DNA from: Bacillota bacterium
GTDB taxonomy: Bacteria; Bacillota; Bacilli; Calditerricolales; Calditerricolaceae
DNA length: 33,990 nt
Assembly: GCA_017577925.1 (NCBI GenBank)
Contig: PKQU01000001.1
Coordinates: forward strand, 1 to 33,990
Direction of reading: 5' to 3'
Of this stretch, positions 22,688 through 32,078 are shown piece by piece; the first letter of the stretch is position 1, and each line of letters opens with the position of its first letter. A program made the position numbers and the translations under genes. The notes under the pieces are model-generated. The model did not search any database. It was not told where the DNA came from and saw only the letters and a program-made list of their open reading frames with translations.

Positions 22688-22722
22688 AAAGCCCCTGGGA
22701 GCACATGGTCCCAGGGGCTTTT
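22688..22722 (+). terminator. Terminator after the comG-aroK-yqzE-ykuS unit
   Basis: AAAGCCCCTGGGA (22688-22700) pairs with TCCCAGGGGCTTT (22709-22721) over an eight-base loop, followed by a further T. Confidence 0.88.
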
Positions 22723-22845
22723 GTTGTCGGCCGGCGGGCGGCATGCCGATGGTGCGGCCCCATTCTGGGGACATAATGGGGAGGGGGATGGGGGAGATTA
22801 TCAAGTAGAGATTTGGAACGCACATCTTGACGGGGAGCGACAGCC

Positions 22846-23403
22846 ATGACCGAACACACTCGGCGCTTTGTCCTCGACTGCCGACGGCTCTCCGAACGGT
22901 TGCGGGACATTGCTGCCCAACTTCGCCAGCTTCCCCCGCTGCCCTTCTACGGGGAGGCCGCTGCTGGGCACGAGACGCTGTCGCGCGTGGCCGACCTGGT
23001 GGCCCGCAGCCAGGAGCAGTTGGACAGGGTGGGGGCCATGTTGGACCGCTTGCCCCGCGCGGCGCGCGAGGCGCTGCTTTCCTCCTTCCACACCGTTTCC
23101 CTGCAGTCGGCGGATGCGCGTCCTTCCGACGGGACAGCTCACCGGGAAGCCCGGCTTCTCGACAACGGACTGAGCGAAGTCGTGGAACAGCTCGGGCTGG
23201 CAACCACACTGCTGCGCAACCTTCTCGATTCTCTGGACGAGCGTCGCGAACCTATCGGGAAACTGGCTGCGGAACTGGCCGGCGCGGCGGACGAGGCCGT
23301 CATGCTGGTTCACGAGCTGTATCACACGTACCAGACGGGCTGGATGCCGCTCCGGACGGAAGTGGAGTATGACACGCGGGGCGAGCGCATGGGCCCCGAC
23401 TGA
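22846..23403 (+). CDS. Hypothetical helical protein
   Basis: I do not recognise this 185-residue protein. It is acidic-basic balanced and almost entirely helical by inspection, with heptad-like stretches (DCRRLSERLRDIAAQLRQL, RSQEQLDRVGAMLDRL, EVVEQLGLATTLLRNLLDSL) separated by a polar linker near residue 90 (SADARPSDGTAHRE). There is no signal peptide or membrane span. The ribosome site is weak (GGGGAGCGACAGCC before ATG 22846). It stops at 23403, exactly abutting the end of the convergent ccdA gene. Codon use is like that of its neighbours, which supports a real gene. Confidence 0.7.
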   Translation: MTEHTRRFVLDCRRLSERLRDIAAQLRQLPPLPFYGEAAAGHETLSRVADLVARSQEQLDRVGAMLDRLPRAAREALLSSFHTVSLQSADARPSDGTAHREARLLDNGLSEVVEQLGLATTLLRNLLDSLDERREPIGKLAAELAGAADEAVMLVHELYHTYQTGWMPLRTEVEYDTRGERMGPD

Positions 23404-24114
23404 TCAGAAGCCGGTAAATCCGCCGTACAAATCGATGAGCCAGATCGTGATGCGCGACAGCTGGTTGGTGTAGAGGAGGATGCCCATCACGATCATGACC
23501 GCGCCCCCCACTTTCATCAACGGTTCACTGATGCGCGCAAGGATGCGCAGCCGCCCGAGGAAAAAGGACATGATGAAGAACGGCAGGGCAAATCCGGCGA
23601 TGTACGCCGTAATGAGGGGCACGCCTTTGGCCGGGTTGGCTGCCGACAGCGTCAGGATGGCCGTCAAAATCGGTCCGATGCAGGGCGTCCATCCGGCAGC
23701 AAAGGAGATGCCCACCAGGAAGGACCCCACATAGCCGGCCGAGCGTCTGGCGGGTTCCCAGCGCTTTTCCCGGTACAGCCATTTGAGGGGAAGCACACCC
23801 AGCAGGAAGAGCCCCATGGTCACGATCAACAGGCCACCCAGTTGCCGGATCAAGTCTTGGTAACGGCTGAACAAACTCCCCAGCGCCGTTGCCGATAGCC
23901 CAAGGGCAAAGAAAATCACCGAGAAGCCGAGCATGAAAAACAGTGTGTGCAAGATGGCCCCACGGCGAAACAGGGCAAGATCTTCACGGATCTGTGCGCC
24001 GGAAATGCCGGTGATGTACGAGAGGTAGGACGGATAGAGCGGGAGACAGCACGGGGAGAGAAACGACAAAAACCCCGCGCCAAAGGCCAATACGAGCGTG
24101 ACATCCGCTTGCAA
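23404..24114 (-). CDS. ccdA: Cytochrome c biogenesis protein CcdA
   Basis: Membrane thiol-disulfide transporter that passes reducing power from thioredoxin to extracytoplasmic partners, used for cytochrome c maturation and spore coat/cortex formation in Bacillus. Six hydrophobic segments are visible. The two redox cysteines are in FLSPCCLPLYPSYLSYITG and in AAGWTPCIGPI. The frame is open upstream, but TTG 24114 is chosen since GGAGGTGA lies five bases before it and the product, 236 residues, then begins like other CcdA proteins (LVLAFGAGFLSF). It shares a short region with the divergent YhcN-like lipoprotein gene. Confidence 0.9.
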   Translation of the reverse strand: MQADVTLVLAFGAGFLSFLSPCCLPLYPSYLSYITGISGAQIREDLALFRRGAILHTLFFMLGFSVIFFALGLSATALGSLFSRYQDLIRQLGGLLIVTMGLFLLGVLPLKWLYREKRWEPARRSAGYVGSFLVGISFAAGWTPCIGPILTAILTLSAANPAKGVPLITAYIAGFALPFFIMSFFLGRLRILARISEPLMKVGGAVMIVMGILLYTNQLSRITIWLIDLYGGFTGF

Positions 24115-24142
24115 CCGACTCACCTCCGGTCGTTTCCTTTCC

Positions 24143-24151
24143 ATCATAGCA
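24143..24151 (-). promoter_or_regulatory. Extended -10 element for ccdA
   Basis: On the minus strand TGC TATGAT (24151-24143), about 30 bases before the TTG start. No clear -35. Confidence 0.35.
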
Positions 24152-24199
24152 CAGTTCGTTTGTGGCTGGGTTGCAGTTCTACGAAGGGAGGATGATGGG

Positions 24200-24655
24200 G
24201 TGCGCGCCTTGCTCTTGCTCGCCGTCAGCGTGTGCTTGTTGGCCGGATGCGGCGACATGGTCCCCAAGCAGAACGCCGCGAAGCAGGGTCAGGGGCAAGT
24301 AACCGCACAAGCAGTGCCACGGGAACCGGCCTTTGACCGCCGGGCGGCCGAACGGGCCGAGGCAATTGCCGAAGGCGTGCGCGGCGTCGACCAGGCGGTG
24401 TCCGTCGTGGTGGACCGGCAAATCAGCATCGCGGCCAAGGTCTCGGGGTTTCAACGCTTTCGCCTCAAGGGCATTCGCCAAGACGTGCATCATCGGCTCA
24501 AGGCGGCCTTCCCCAACCATGAGATCCACGTCACAACCGACAAGAAACTGTTTTGGGAACTGGAAAAACTAAAGGCCAAAGTCAACCGGGGCGAGATGGG
24601 GTTTCGTCAAGCCAAGCAGCGCGTTGAAAAGATCAACGAGGACATGAAGGGGTAG
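24200..24655 (+). CDS. YhcN/YlaJ family sporulation lipoprotein
   Basis: A 151-residue lipoprotein: signal RALLLLAVSVCLLAGC with lipobox LAGC, then a linker and the YhcN/YlaJ domain. The domain is seen in DQAVSVVVDRQISIAAKV, GFQRFRLKGIRQDVHHRL, FPNHEIHVTTDKKLFWELEKL. Members are found in the spore inner membrane of Bacillus. GTG 24200 follows GGGAGG by eight bases. It is divergent from ccdA and ends at a terminator that faces the peptide gene at 24746. Confidence 0.85.
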   Translation: MRALLLLAVSVCLLAGCGDMVPKQNAAKQGQGQVTAQAVPREPAFDRRAAERAEAIAEGVRGVDQAVSVVVDRQISIAAKVSGFQRFRLKGIRQDVHHRLKAAFPNHEIHVTTDKKLFWELEKLKAKVNRGEMGFRQAKQRVEKINEDMKG

Positions 24656-24683
24656 CGTAGAACCGCGTTGGCCCATAACAAAT

Positions 24684-24710
24684 GGGGTGGCGACGCGCCA
24701 CCCCGCTTTT
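24684..24710 (+). terminator. Terminator after the YhcN-like gene
   Basis: GGGGTGGCG (24684-24692) pairs with CGCCACCCC (24696-24704) over ACG, followed by GCTTTT. The minus side has ATTTGTT after the stem, so it may also weakly end the regulator-peptide transcript. Confidence 0.8.
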
Positions 24711-24745
24711 GAGTTTCCATTCCCATGTTGTGAACGCAGATTCGC

Positions 24746-24865
24746 TTATTTGACCGCTTCGAGGGGGATCTGGAAAGCGCCGATGATCTCCCTGGCCGAG
24801 CAGACGCCGGCAACCAGGACCGAGAACACGGCGGTCAAGAACAGGACTTTCCAAAACGTCTTCAT
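24746..24865 (-). CDS. 39-residue secreted propeptide, candidate quorum-sensing signal
   Basis: ATG 24865 overlaps the stop of the upstream regulator (ATGA), and AAAGGAGG lies 9 bases before it. The 39-residue product begins MKTFWKVLFLTAVFSVLVAG, one lysine-led hydrophobic signal. It continues VCSA, a good signal-peptidase end, and then the short polar tail REIIGAFQIPLEAVK. This is the form of Phr, NprX and PapR propeptides, which lie immediately downstream of their RRNPP regulator, are exported, trimmed to 5-10 residues from the C terminus and re-imported by an oligopeptide permease. The mature peptide may be the last 7-10 residues. Role is inferred from form and context; no known signal sequence is matched. 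Confidence 0.75.
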   Translation of the reverse strand: MKTFWKVLFLTAVFSVLVAGVCSAREIIGAFQIPLEAVK

Positions 24866-26151
24866 TCCACCGTTCCTCCTTTCTGGAAGGTTGTTGCAAG
24901 TTTATAGTATTTTGCGGCTTCCTTGTATTTCCTTTTACCGTGGAACAGGTCGCCTATTTTTTCGGCCGTTTGAGCGGCCTGTTCCCGGTAGTTGTGTTGC
25001 GCGTAAAAGGCTAACGCTTCCTGGAGGAGTTTCTGGGTCCGGTCGTCGTTTCCGAGAGCCTGTTCGGCCATGGCGAGGTAGACTTGTAAATCGTATTGCT
25101 CCACCAGGAGGTTGAGTTGCTTCGCCAGGCGGATTCCTTCTTTCGTGGAATTGCGCAAATTCAGAACATCGCCGATTTCCTGGTAATGTTGGGCCAAGGC
25201 CAGGTAAATCCGCAAGCTGTCGATTTCGTAACCGTGTTGTTGCAAGATTTTGATCGCTTCCCGGTATTTGGCCACTCCCTGCTCGTGCATGTTCTTTTTA
25301 ATCAAGAGGCTTCCCATGTTGAAATGGAGATAGCCTTGAAGATAAGGGCTTTCAAAGCGCGAAAGGATTTGCTGGGCCGCTCGCAGGCAGGTTTCGCAGG
25401 CGAGCAAATCCCGGTAACGCATATGAATGACGGCCAGCGCCAGTTGTGCCACGCCCATCTCGTACCAGCGGCCGAGCAACTGGGCGATTTCGTAAAACTT
25501 GGTCCAGTAGTATAGGATTTCGCGATTGTCCTTTTTCATGCGGTCCAATACCGAGGCCATGTTGTAGTGGACATAAGCGACCTCCACATCGATGGGCAGG
25601 TGGTGGGTGATCTCGAGCGCCGCACAGAAATAGTCGTATGCGGTGATGTAGTCGCCCCGGTAAAATGCGTACGTGCCCTTCGTGCGCAGCGCCAGCATTT
25701 TGGTGTAGAGCGAGATGCCCTCGTCGATCCACCAGTCCATTTTTTCCAGCCAGGTTTTGGCGTCCTCCAGCTTTCGCCGGCGGATGTGGTACGTCGCCAT
25801 CAGCCGGTAGGCGTTGACTTTCTTGTCGATGTTGGCAATCTGTTCGGCGAGGGCTTCCACCCGGGGCCGGAGCGCATCGGCCGTCTGCAGATTGTAGAGG
25901 ATCAACGCCTCGTTGAACTCGGGAATCACCTCATCGTATTCTTCCGTTAGGCTCGGCGGGTCGTCCCCGCGCAGGAATTCCGGGGAAACCCCCAGTTTCG
26001 ACGCAAATTTTGAAATGTAGTAATCCGAAATTTCGCTTTTCCCGTTTTCCATGTTGCTCAAATGCGCGATGGAAGCGATCCCGCTGGCCAACTCCTCTTG
26101 GGTCCAGCCGCGCATGCGGCGGAGAATGCGCAAACGACGGCCTGCGTTCAT
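24862..26151 (-). CDS. HTH-TPR transcriptional regulator of the RRNPP (NprR/PlcR-like) type
   Basis: A 429-residue cytoplasmic regulator. Residues 1-60 are an XRE-type helix-turn-helix (GRRLRILRRMRGWTQEELAS, IAHLSNMENGKSEISDYY). The rest is a helical TPR array of about nine units (AYRLMATYHIRRRKLEDAK, YLHFNMGSLLIKKNMHEQG, RIYLALAQHYQEIGDVLNL), the peptide-binding domain in NprR, PlcR and Rap proteins. Length equals NprR (about 420). ATG 26151 follows GGGGAGGGACCCCC; ATG 26181 lacks a ribosome site. GC content is visibly lower than in the neighbours (one line about 45 percent). The downstream peptide gene overlaps by 4 bases. Targets are unknown; a palindrome at its own promoter suggests autoregulation. 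Confidence 0.88.
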   Translation of the reverse strand: MNAGRRLRILRRMRGWTQEELASGIASIAHLSNMENGKSEISDYYISKFASKLGVSPEFLRGDDPPSLTEEYDEVIPEFNEALILYNLQTADALRPRVEALAEQIANIDKKVNAYRLMATYHIRRRKLEDAKTWLEKMDWWIDEGISLYTKMLALRTKGTYAFYRGDYITAYDYFCAALEITHHLPIDVEVAYVHYNMASVLDRMKKDNREILYYWTKFYEIAQLLGRWYEMGVAQLALAVIHMRYRDLLACETCLRAAQQILSRFESPYLQGYLHFNMGSLLIKKNMHEQGVAKYREAIKILQQHGYEIDSLRIYLALAQHYQEIGDVLNLRNSTKEGIRLAKQLNLLVEQYDLQVYLAMAEQALGNDDRTQKLLQEALAFYAQHNYREQAAQTAEKIGDLFHGKRKYKEAAKYYKLATTFQKGGTVE

Positions 26152-26248
26152 GGGGGTCCCTCCCCGAGGGCAAAGTTCCATCGATTGGGCGATCGGAAGC
26201 GCGGTCCGGTGGTTTTGCGTTTTGCAACGAGGAGGGGGGTTACTTCAT

Positions 26249-26278
26249 ACTATACCAGAAATTGATGGTTTAGACCAT
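26249..26278 (-). promoter_or_regulatory. Promoter of the RRNPP regulator with overlapping palindrome
   Basis: On the minus strand the extended -10 is TGG TATAGT (26257-26249). The -35 position is occupied by the 14-bp palindrome ATGGT-CTAA-ACCAT (26278-26265), with a further ATGGT copy just upstream, giving TATGGTCTAAACCATC. It resembles the TATG-N8-CATA form of the PlcR box, though the inner bases differ. A regulator-binding site is likely. Confidence 0.6.
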
Positions 26279-26368
26279 ACCATTCACAACATTATGGCAA
26301 AAGCGCAAGAAAATCCGGACAGAGATGTACCGGACAGGCTGAGGCCATTCGCGTCATGCCGAGGCGAT

Positions 26369-26396
26369 AAAAACACCCCCTTCATTCGGAAGGGGG
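26369..26396 (-). terminator. Terminator of the YbjQ-like gene
   Basis: On the minus strand CCCCCTTC (26396-26389) pairs with GAAGGGGG (26383-26376), loop CGAAT, followed by TGTTTTTATC. Confidence 0.85.
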
Positions 26397-26415
26397 ATGG
26401 TGTGCTGAAATCGTC

Positions 26416-26733
26416 TCAATCAGCTAGTTTGACTGCCGTTCCCGTCGCCACAACGACCATCATGCCGTCGCGCATCGTCTCAAAATCGAGATCGATGCCT
26501 ACCACCGCATCAGCGCCCAGCCGGCGGGCGCGTTCCGCCATCTCGTTCAACGCCAGCTGCCGCCCCTCTGCCAACTTGCTTTCATATGCCCCGCTGCGCC
26601 CGCCGATGATGTCGGTGATGCTGGCCAAGAAATCGCGCACCACATTGGCACCCATAATTGTTTCCCCGGTTACGACGCCGAGGTACGCCACGATCCGCTT
26701 GCCTTCCACATTGGGTGTCGTGGTGAGGATCAC
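26416..26733 (-). CDS. YbjQ/UPF0145 family protein
   Basis: A 105-residue protein with [35 protein letters not shown], the helix [21 protein letters not shown] and a closing [11 protein letters not shown], all typical of the YbjQ/UPF0145 family, which forms ring-like oligomers of unknown cellular role. GTG 26733 follows AAAGGAGGGAATCCC. It has its own promoter and terminator, so it is a separate unit between the regulator and the esterase. Confidence 0.9.
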   Translation of the reverse strand: MILTTTPNVEGKRIVAYLGVVTGETIMGANVVRDFLASITDIIGGRSGAYESKLAEGRQLALNEMAERARRLGADAVVGIDLDFETMRDGMMVVVATGTAVKLAD

Positions 26734-26763
26734 GGGATTCCCTCCTTTCCCATCGTTACCTTA

Positions 26764-26792
26764 ACCATAGCGTACCCGATAGCGCCCGGCAA
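26764..26792 (-). promoter_or_regulatory. Promoter of the YbjQ-like gene
   Basis: On the minus strand TTGCCG (26792-26787), 17 bases, TATGGT (26769-26764), 31 bases before the GTG start. Confidence 0.5.
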
Positions 26793-26875
26793 TCGGCTGA
26801 GCCGGCTTTTTCACGCTCGTCCCCGGTGGACGATGTGCAAGAAATTGTAGGGGCCGAACCGGTTTCAGAATGCAT

Positions 26876-26909
26876 CACCCCTTCCGGAGGTGCCCGGAAG
26901 GGGTGTTTT
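26876..26909. terminator. Hairpin downstream of the esterase gene
   Basis: CACCCCTTCCGG (26876-26887) pairs perfectly with CCGGAAGGGGTG (26894-26905). TTTT follows on the plus strand, but the nearest gene ends from the minus side (26938), where no U tract follows. It probably stops the esterase-lipB transcript or works on both strands; direction is uncertain. Confidence 0.6.
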
Positions 26910-26937
26910 GGTGTCGCGATCGAGGATCCAAATGGCC

Positions 26938-27678
26938 TTAGCCTGTCCGGGAAGTGTGGAAAAAGTGGCGCAAGGCGTCAGGGAGCATCGTTTGCCAGAA
27001 GCCCCACACATGCGTCCCCTCGGCCTCGCGGTAGGTAACGGCAGCGCCTTTTTGCCTCAGGAGGTCCCGCGCCTGGCGGTTGATGGCCACAAAGTCGACG
27101 GGGCCGATGTGGGTTTCCACCGCTGTCTCCGCCGTGCCGACGCACATGAAGATGTCATAGCCGGAGAGGTCGCCGGATGCGGCAATGCGTTCCTGGAGTT
27201 TCGGGTAGAAGGCGCCGGAGAGGGACAGCACGCGGCGGAACCGGTCCGGATGTTCCAGGGCCAGCTGAAGGGAGACACTGGCTCCCAGGGAGTCTCCGGC
27301 CAGGACGCGTGCTTGGGGGGTACGGCGTGCGGGATAGTGTGCTTCAATGAAAGGGACGAGCGTGTCGACGAAAAAGCGTGTGTAGGCCGGGTTGCGGTCG
27401 CCGGTGATGGCGTACTCGGCCGTGCGACGCTTGATGTCGACGGTGACGCCGACGATCAGGATGGGTTCCATCCCTTCGTCGAGGATGAGTTTGTTCGCAA
27501 TCGTGGCGATGCGTCCGAAGTTGAAGAATTCGCGTCCGTCTTGGCAGTACACCACCGGGTACGTCTGCCCTTCGTTGTACCCCGGCGGGAGATAGACCAG
27601 GATCTCCCGCTCGTGGTCCAGGTGCGGGCTGGCCAGGTTGTGGCGGTGGATGGTGCGCTTCAGGTACGGATTGCTCAC
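26938..27678 (-). CDS. Alpha/beta-hydrolase, putative esterase family
   Basis: A 246-residue cytoplasmic hydrolase of the esterase D/enterochelin esterase-like group. The nucleophile is S130 in AGDSLGASVSLQLAL, the oxyanion region VVYCQDGREFF, and the catalytic histidine is in the C-terminal EGTHVWGFWQTMLP. There is no signal peptide. GTG 27678 follows GAGGTGAGGCCGTC and overlaps the lipB stop (GTGA), so translation is coupled. The substrate is unknown; coupling to lipB may hint at an acyl-thioester or acyl-ester role, but that is speculation. Confidence 0.85.
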   Translation of the reverse strand: MSNPYLKRTIHRHNLASPHLDHEREILVYLPPGYNEGQTYPVVYCQDGREFFNFGRIATIANKLILDEGMEPILIVGVTVDIKRRTAEYAITGDRNPAYTRFFVDTLVPFIEAHYPARRTPQARVLAGDSLGASVSLQLALEHPDRFRRVLSLSGAFYPKLQERIAASGDLSGYDIFMCVGTAETAVETHIGPVDFVAINRQARDLLRQKGAAVTYREAEGTHVWGFWQTMLPDALRHFFHTSRTG

Positions 27679-28418
27679 GACGGCCTCACCTCGGAGGCGG
27701 GACCGGGCGCGACCGATGGCAGTCCTTCCGCGTAGGCCGGCTTGTCCGGGTCGCCTTCCGCTACGTCCGAGAAGACGGCGCGAAAATGGTGGACAACCCG
27801 CTCCTTCACGTCCGCCATCGCCACCCGTTTCCCCAACAGCCGTTCCATGGACGTCACGCCATATTCGCGGATACCGCAGGGAATAATGAGGTTGAAATAC
27901 CGCAAGTCGGTGTTGACGTTCAGCGCAAATCCGTGGCTGGTGATGATGCATCCCCGGTGGCGGCGCGCACGGGTAAACTTCACTCCGATGGCGGCCACCT
28001 TTTCATCACCGACCCACACCCCGGTATACGGCGCTTTCCGTCCGGCGTCGATGCCAAAGTCTCCCAAGGTGCGGATGAGCACCTCTTCCAGGTCACGCAG
28101 GTAGCGGCGCGGGTCGGCGCGGTGGCCGCACAAACGGAGCAGCGGGTAGCCGACCAGCTGGTCGGGGCCGTGGTAGGTGATGTCGCCGCCGCGGTCGATT
28201 TCGTAGACGCGGATTCCGCGCTTGGCCAGTTCGTCCTGCGGGGCCAGCAGGTGCTCGTAGGTGCCGCCGCGGCCTAGGGTGTAGGTGTGCGGGTGCTCCA
28301 GAAGCGCGAGCACGTTGGACGAGCGGCCCTCGTCCAATTCGGCGATGAGGCGTTTTTGGCGGTCCCACGCTTCCTGGTAGTCGATGAGCCCCCAGTCTTC
28401 CACGCGAAGGGGTGACAT
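27675..28418 (-). CDS. lipB: Octanoyltransferase LipB
   Basis: Transfers octanoate from acyl carrier protein to the lipoyl domains of E2 subunits and GcvH, the first step of lipoylation. Motifs are LLEHPHTYTLGRGG, RGGDITYHGPDQLVGYPLL, the lysine in VAAIGVK, SHGFALNVNTDL and the catalytic cysteine in IIPCGI. Length 247 residues. ATG 28418 is eight bases after GAGG, whereas ATG 28424 is only two. The gene is divergent from pdhABCD, whose E2 is the main protein lipoylated. The 3' end overlaps the esterase gene by 4 bases. Confidence 0.92.
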   Translation of the reverse strand: MSPLRVEDWGLIDYQEAWDRQKRLIAELDEGRSSNVLALLEHPHTYTLGRGGTYEHLLAPQDELAKRGIRVYEIDRGGDITYHGPDQLVGYPLLRLCGHRADPRRYLRDLEEVLIRTLGDFGIDAGRKAPYTGVWVGDEKVAAIGVKFTRARRHRGCIITSHGFALNVNTDLRYFNLIIPCGIREYGVTSMERLLGKRVAMADVKERVVHHFRAVFSDVAEGDPDKPAYAEGLPSVAPGPASEVRPS

Positions 28419-28470
28419 GGCCATCACCTCAGTGAAACAGATCGAATTTCCTGTTTGATACAGGGCGCTA

Positions 28471-28499
28471 TTGAAATGGCTTACGCCAACTTTTATAAT
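28471..28499 (+). promoter_or_regulatory. Sigma-A promoter of pdhABCD
   Basis: TTGAAA (28471-28476), exactly 17 bases, TATAAT (28494-28499). The 5' leader to the start at 28620 would be about 115 bases. Confidence 0.75.
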
Positions 28500-28552
28500 A
28501 GGGGAGGACGCTAAGAAAATAAATGCTTTTTCCTGATTCGGGCGGAGCTCGG

Positions 28553-29702
<1,150 letters not shown>

Positions 29703-29705
29703 GGG

Positions 29706-30686
29706 ATGGCGCAATTGACGATGATCCAGGCGATTACCGACGCGCTGCGTCTCGAACTGGAGCGCGACCCGTCGGTGCTGGTCTTCGGCGAGGACGTCGG
29801 GGTTAACGGCGGGGTTTTCCGTGCCACGGAAGGATTGCAGAAGCAGTTTGGCGAAGAACGTGTATTTGATACGCCGCTGGCCGAGTCGGCCATTGCCGGG
29901 CTGGCGGTTGGCCTCGCGGTGCAGGGCTTCCGGCCGGTTGCAGAGATCCAGTTCTTCGGTTTCGTGTTTGAGTGTTTCGACGCCATTGCCTCGCAGGCGG
30001 CGCGGATGCGCTACCGCTCCGGTGGCCGCTACCAGGCGCCGATCGTGTTTCGCTCGCCCTTCGGCGGCGGCGTGAAGACGCCGGAGCTGCACGCCGATAG
30101 CCTCGAGGGGCTCTTCCTCCAGACGCCCGGGGTGAAGGTGGTCATCCCGTCCAACCCGTACGATGCAAAGGGGCTCCTCATTTCGGCCATCCGCGACAAC
30201 GATCCGGTCATCTTCCTCGAGCACATGAAGCTGTACCGCTCCTTCCGCCAAGAAGTGCCGGAGGAGGCGTACACGATCCCCCTCGGGAAAGCCAACGTGG
30301 TGCGTGAGGGGACCGACGTCACCGTGATCGCCTATGGCGCGATGGTGCACACGGCCCTCAAGGCGGCCGACGAGATCGAGAAGACGCGCGGGGCGAAGGT
30401 GGAAGTGATCGACCTGCGCACGATCAACCCGCTGGACGAGGAGACGATCATCCGCTCGGTGGAAAAGACGGGACGCGCCGTTGTCGTGCAGGAGGCCCAG
30501 AAACAATCCGGCGTGGCGGCGGAAGTGATCGCGCGGATCAACGAGAAGGCGCTCCTTTCCCTGGAGGCGCCGGTGGTACGGGTGACGGCGCCGGATACGG
30601 TGTATCCGTTCGCGGCCATCGAGGACGCGTGGTTGCCCGATCCGGCCCGCGTAGCGGAAGGCATCAACAAGGTGCTTGACTTCTAA
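29706..30686 (+). CDS. pdhB: Pyruvate dehydrogenase E1 component, beta subunit
   Basis: Partner of PdhA in the E1 heterotetramer. Typical blocks are [36 protein letters not shown], the [19 protein letters not shown] loop, and [15 protein letters not shown] with [11 protein letters not shown]. Length 326 residues. ATG 29706 starts three bases after the pdhA stop, with GGGAGGGG inside the end of pdhA as ribosome site. Confidence 0.94.
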   Translation: MAQLTMIQAITDALRLELERDPSVLVFGEDVGVNGGVFRATEGLQKQFGEERVFDTPLAESAIAGLAVGLAVQGFRPVAEIQFFGFVFECFDAIASQAARMRYRSGGRYQAPIVFRSPFGGGVKTPELHADSLEGLFLQTPGVKVVIPSNPYDAKGLLISAIRDNDPVIFLEHMKLYRSFRQEVPEEAYTIPLGKANVVREGTDVTVIAYGAMVHTALKAADEIEKTRGAKVEVIDLRTINPLDEETIIRSVEKTGRAVVVQEAQKQSGVAAEVIARINEKALLSLEAPVVRVTAPDTVYPFAAIEDAWLPDPARVAEGINKVLDF

Positions 30687-30747
30687 CATTTAACATTAAG
30701 AAGCAGTGGAAGCTCGAGGGATCTGAACGCCAGAGGAGGGGGTCCGC

Positions 30748-32076
30748 TTGGCCGAGTTTCACTTTAAGCTTCCGGACATCGGGGAAGGCATCCACGAAGG
30801 CGAGATCGTCAAGTGGCACATCAAGGAAGGCGACACCGTCGAGGAGGACCAGGTTATTCTCGAGGTGCAAAACGACAAGGCTGTGGTGGAAATCCCCAGC
30901 CCGGTGACGGGCAAAGTGAAGGAGATCAAGGTGCCGGAGGGGACGGTGGCCGTCGTCGGCGACGTGCTCGTCGTGTTCGAGACGGAAGGCGCCGCGCCGG
31001 AAGCGGCGGAGGCCGGCCAAGAGGCGCCCAAGGCGGACGCGGCCGGCGGAGCGAGCTGCGACGTCGGACAGCAGGTGGCCCAGGCGATAGCCCAAACAGA
31101 AGCGGCGCCGGCTCCCGCGGCAGAAGCGGGCGAGCGCAAGCGCGTGCTGGCCACGCCGGCGGTGCGCAAGTTTGCCCGTGAAAAAGGCGTGGACATCCGC
31201 CTGGTGCCCGGAACGGGGCCGAACGGCCGCGTGACGAAGGAGGACATCCTCCGCTATCTCGAGGGCGGGGCACAACCGGCACCGGCGGCGCAACCGGCCC
31301 AGGCGGCCGAGGCGACGCCCGAGCGCGAGGCCGTCCAACAGCCGGCTCCGGCGACGGTGGCGGCAGCGGGCGAGCGCGTCGAAGAACGCGTGCCGCTCAA
31401 GGGCATCCGCAAGGTGATCGCCGAGGCCATGGTCAAGTCCATGTACACCGCGCCCCACGTGACGGTGATGGACGAGGTAGAGGTGTCCAAACTCGTCGCG
31501 CTGCGGGAGCGGGCCAAGGTTATCGGCGAAGCGAAGGGCATCAAACTTACGTACATGCCGTTCATCATCAAGGCGGCCGTGGCCGCACTCAAGCAGTTCC
31601 CGGCGCTGAACGCCTCCATCGACGACGAAAGGCAGGAAATCGTCTACAAGAAGTACTACGACATCGGCATCGCCACCGACACCGAGCGCGGCCTTGTCGT
31701 GCCGGTCATCCGCGATGCCGACCGGAAGAACATCTGGACGCTGGCCCAGGAGCTGCGTGACCTTGCCACGCGGGCGCGCGAGGGGAAGCTTGCACCGCAG
31801 GAGATGAAGGGGAGCACGTTTACGATCACGAACATCGGCTTCGCCGGCGGCATGTTCTTCACGCCGATCATCAACCATCCGGAAGTGGCCATCCTCGGTA
31901 CGGGCCGCATCACCGAAAAGCCGGTGGTGAAAGACGGTGAGATCGTCGCGGCGCCGGTGATGACCCTGTGCCTCAGCTTCGATCATCGCCTGATTGACGG
32001 CGCGATGGCCCAGCACTTTGTCAACACCCTCAAGCAGCTCTTGAACGATCCGGAGCTGCTCCTTCTGGAGGTGTAA
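30748..32076 (+). CDS. pdhC: Dihydrolipoamide acetyltransferase E2 of pyruvate dehydrogenase
   Basis: Core of the complex: moves the acetyl group to CoA. One lipoyl domain (residues 1-78) has K44 in [10 protein letters not shown] as the lipoylated lysine. An Ala/Pro/Glu linker follows, then the peripheral-subunit-binding domain ([19 protein letters not shown]...[12 protein letters not shown], about 132-172), a second linker, and the catalytic domain ending with the [11 protein letters not shown] active site. Length 442 residues. The start is TTG 30748 after GAGGAGGGGGTCCGC. The 61-base gap from pdhB has no terminator. Confidence 0.94.
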   Translation: MAEFHFKLPDIGEGIHEGEIVKWHIKEGDTVEEDQVILEVQNDKAVVEIPSPVTGKVKEIKVPEGTVAVVGDVLVVFETEGAAPEAAEAGQEAPKADAAGGASCDVGQQVAQAIAQTEAAPAPAAEAGERKRVLATPAVRKFAREKGVDIRLVPGTGPNGRVTKEDILRYLEGGAQPAPAAQPAQAAEATPEREAVQQPAPATVAAAGERVEERVPLKGIRKVIAEAMVKSMYTAPHVTVMDEVEVSKLVALRERAKVIGEAKGIKLTYMPFIIKAAVAALKQFPALNASIDDERQEIVYKKYYDIGIATDTERGLVVPVIRDADRKNIWTLAQELRDLATRAREGKLAPQEMKGSTFTITNIGFAGGMFFTPIINHPEVAILGTGRITEKPVVKDGEIVAAPVMTLCLSFDHRLIDGAMAQHFVNTLKQLLNDPELLLLEV

Positions 32077-32078
32077 TT

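Noticed and set aside
26826-27038. 70-codon plus-strand frame starting at 26826
   Set aside because: It contains the perfect hairpin at 26876-26905 and then reads antisense into the esterase gene; no ribosome site.
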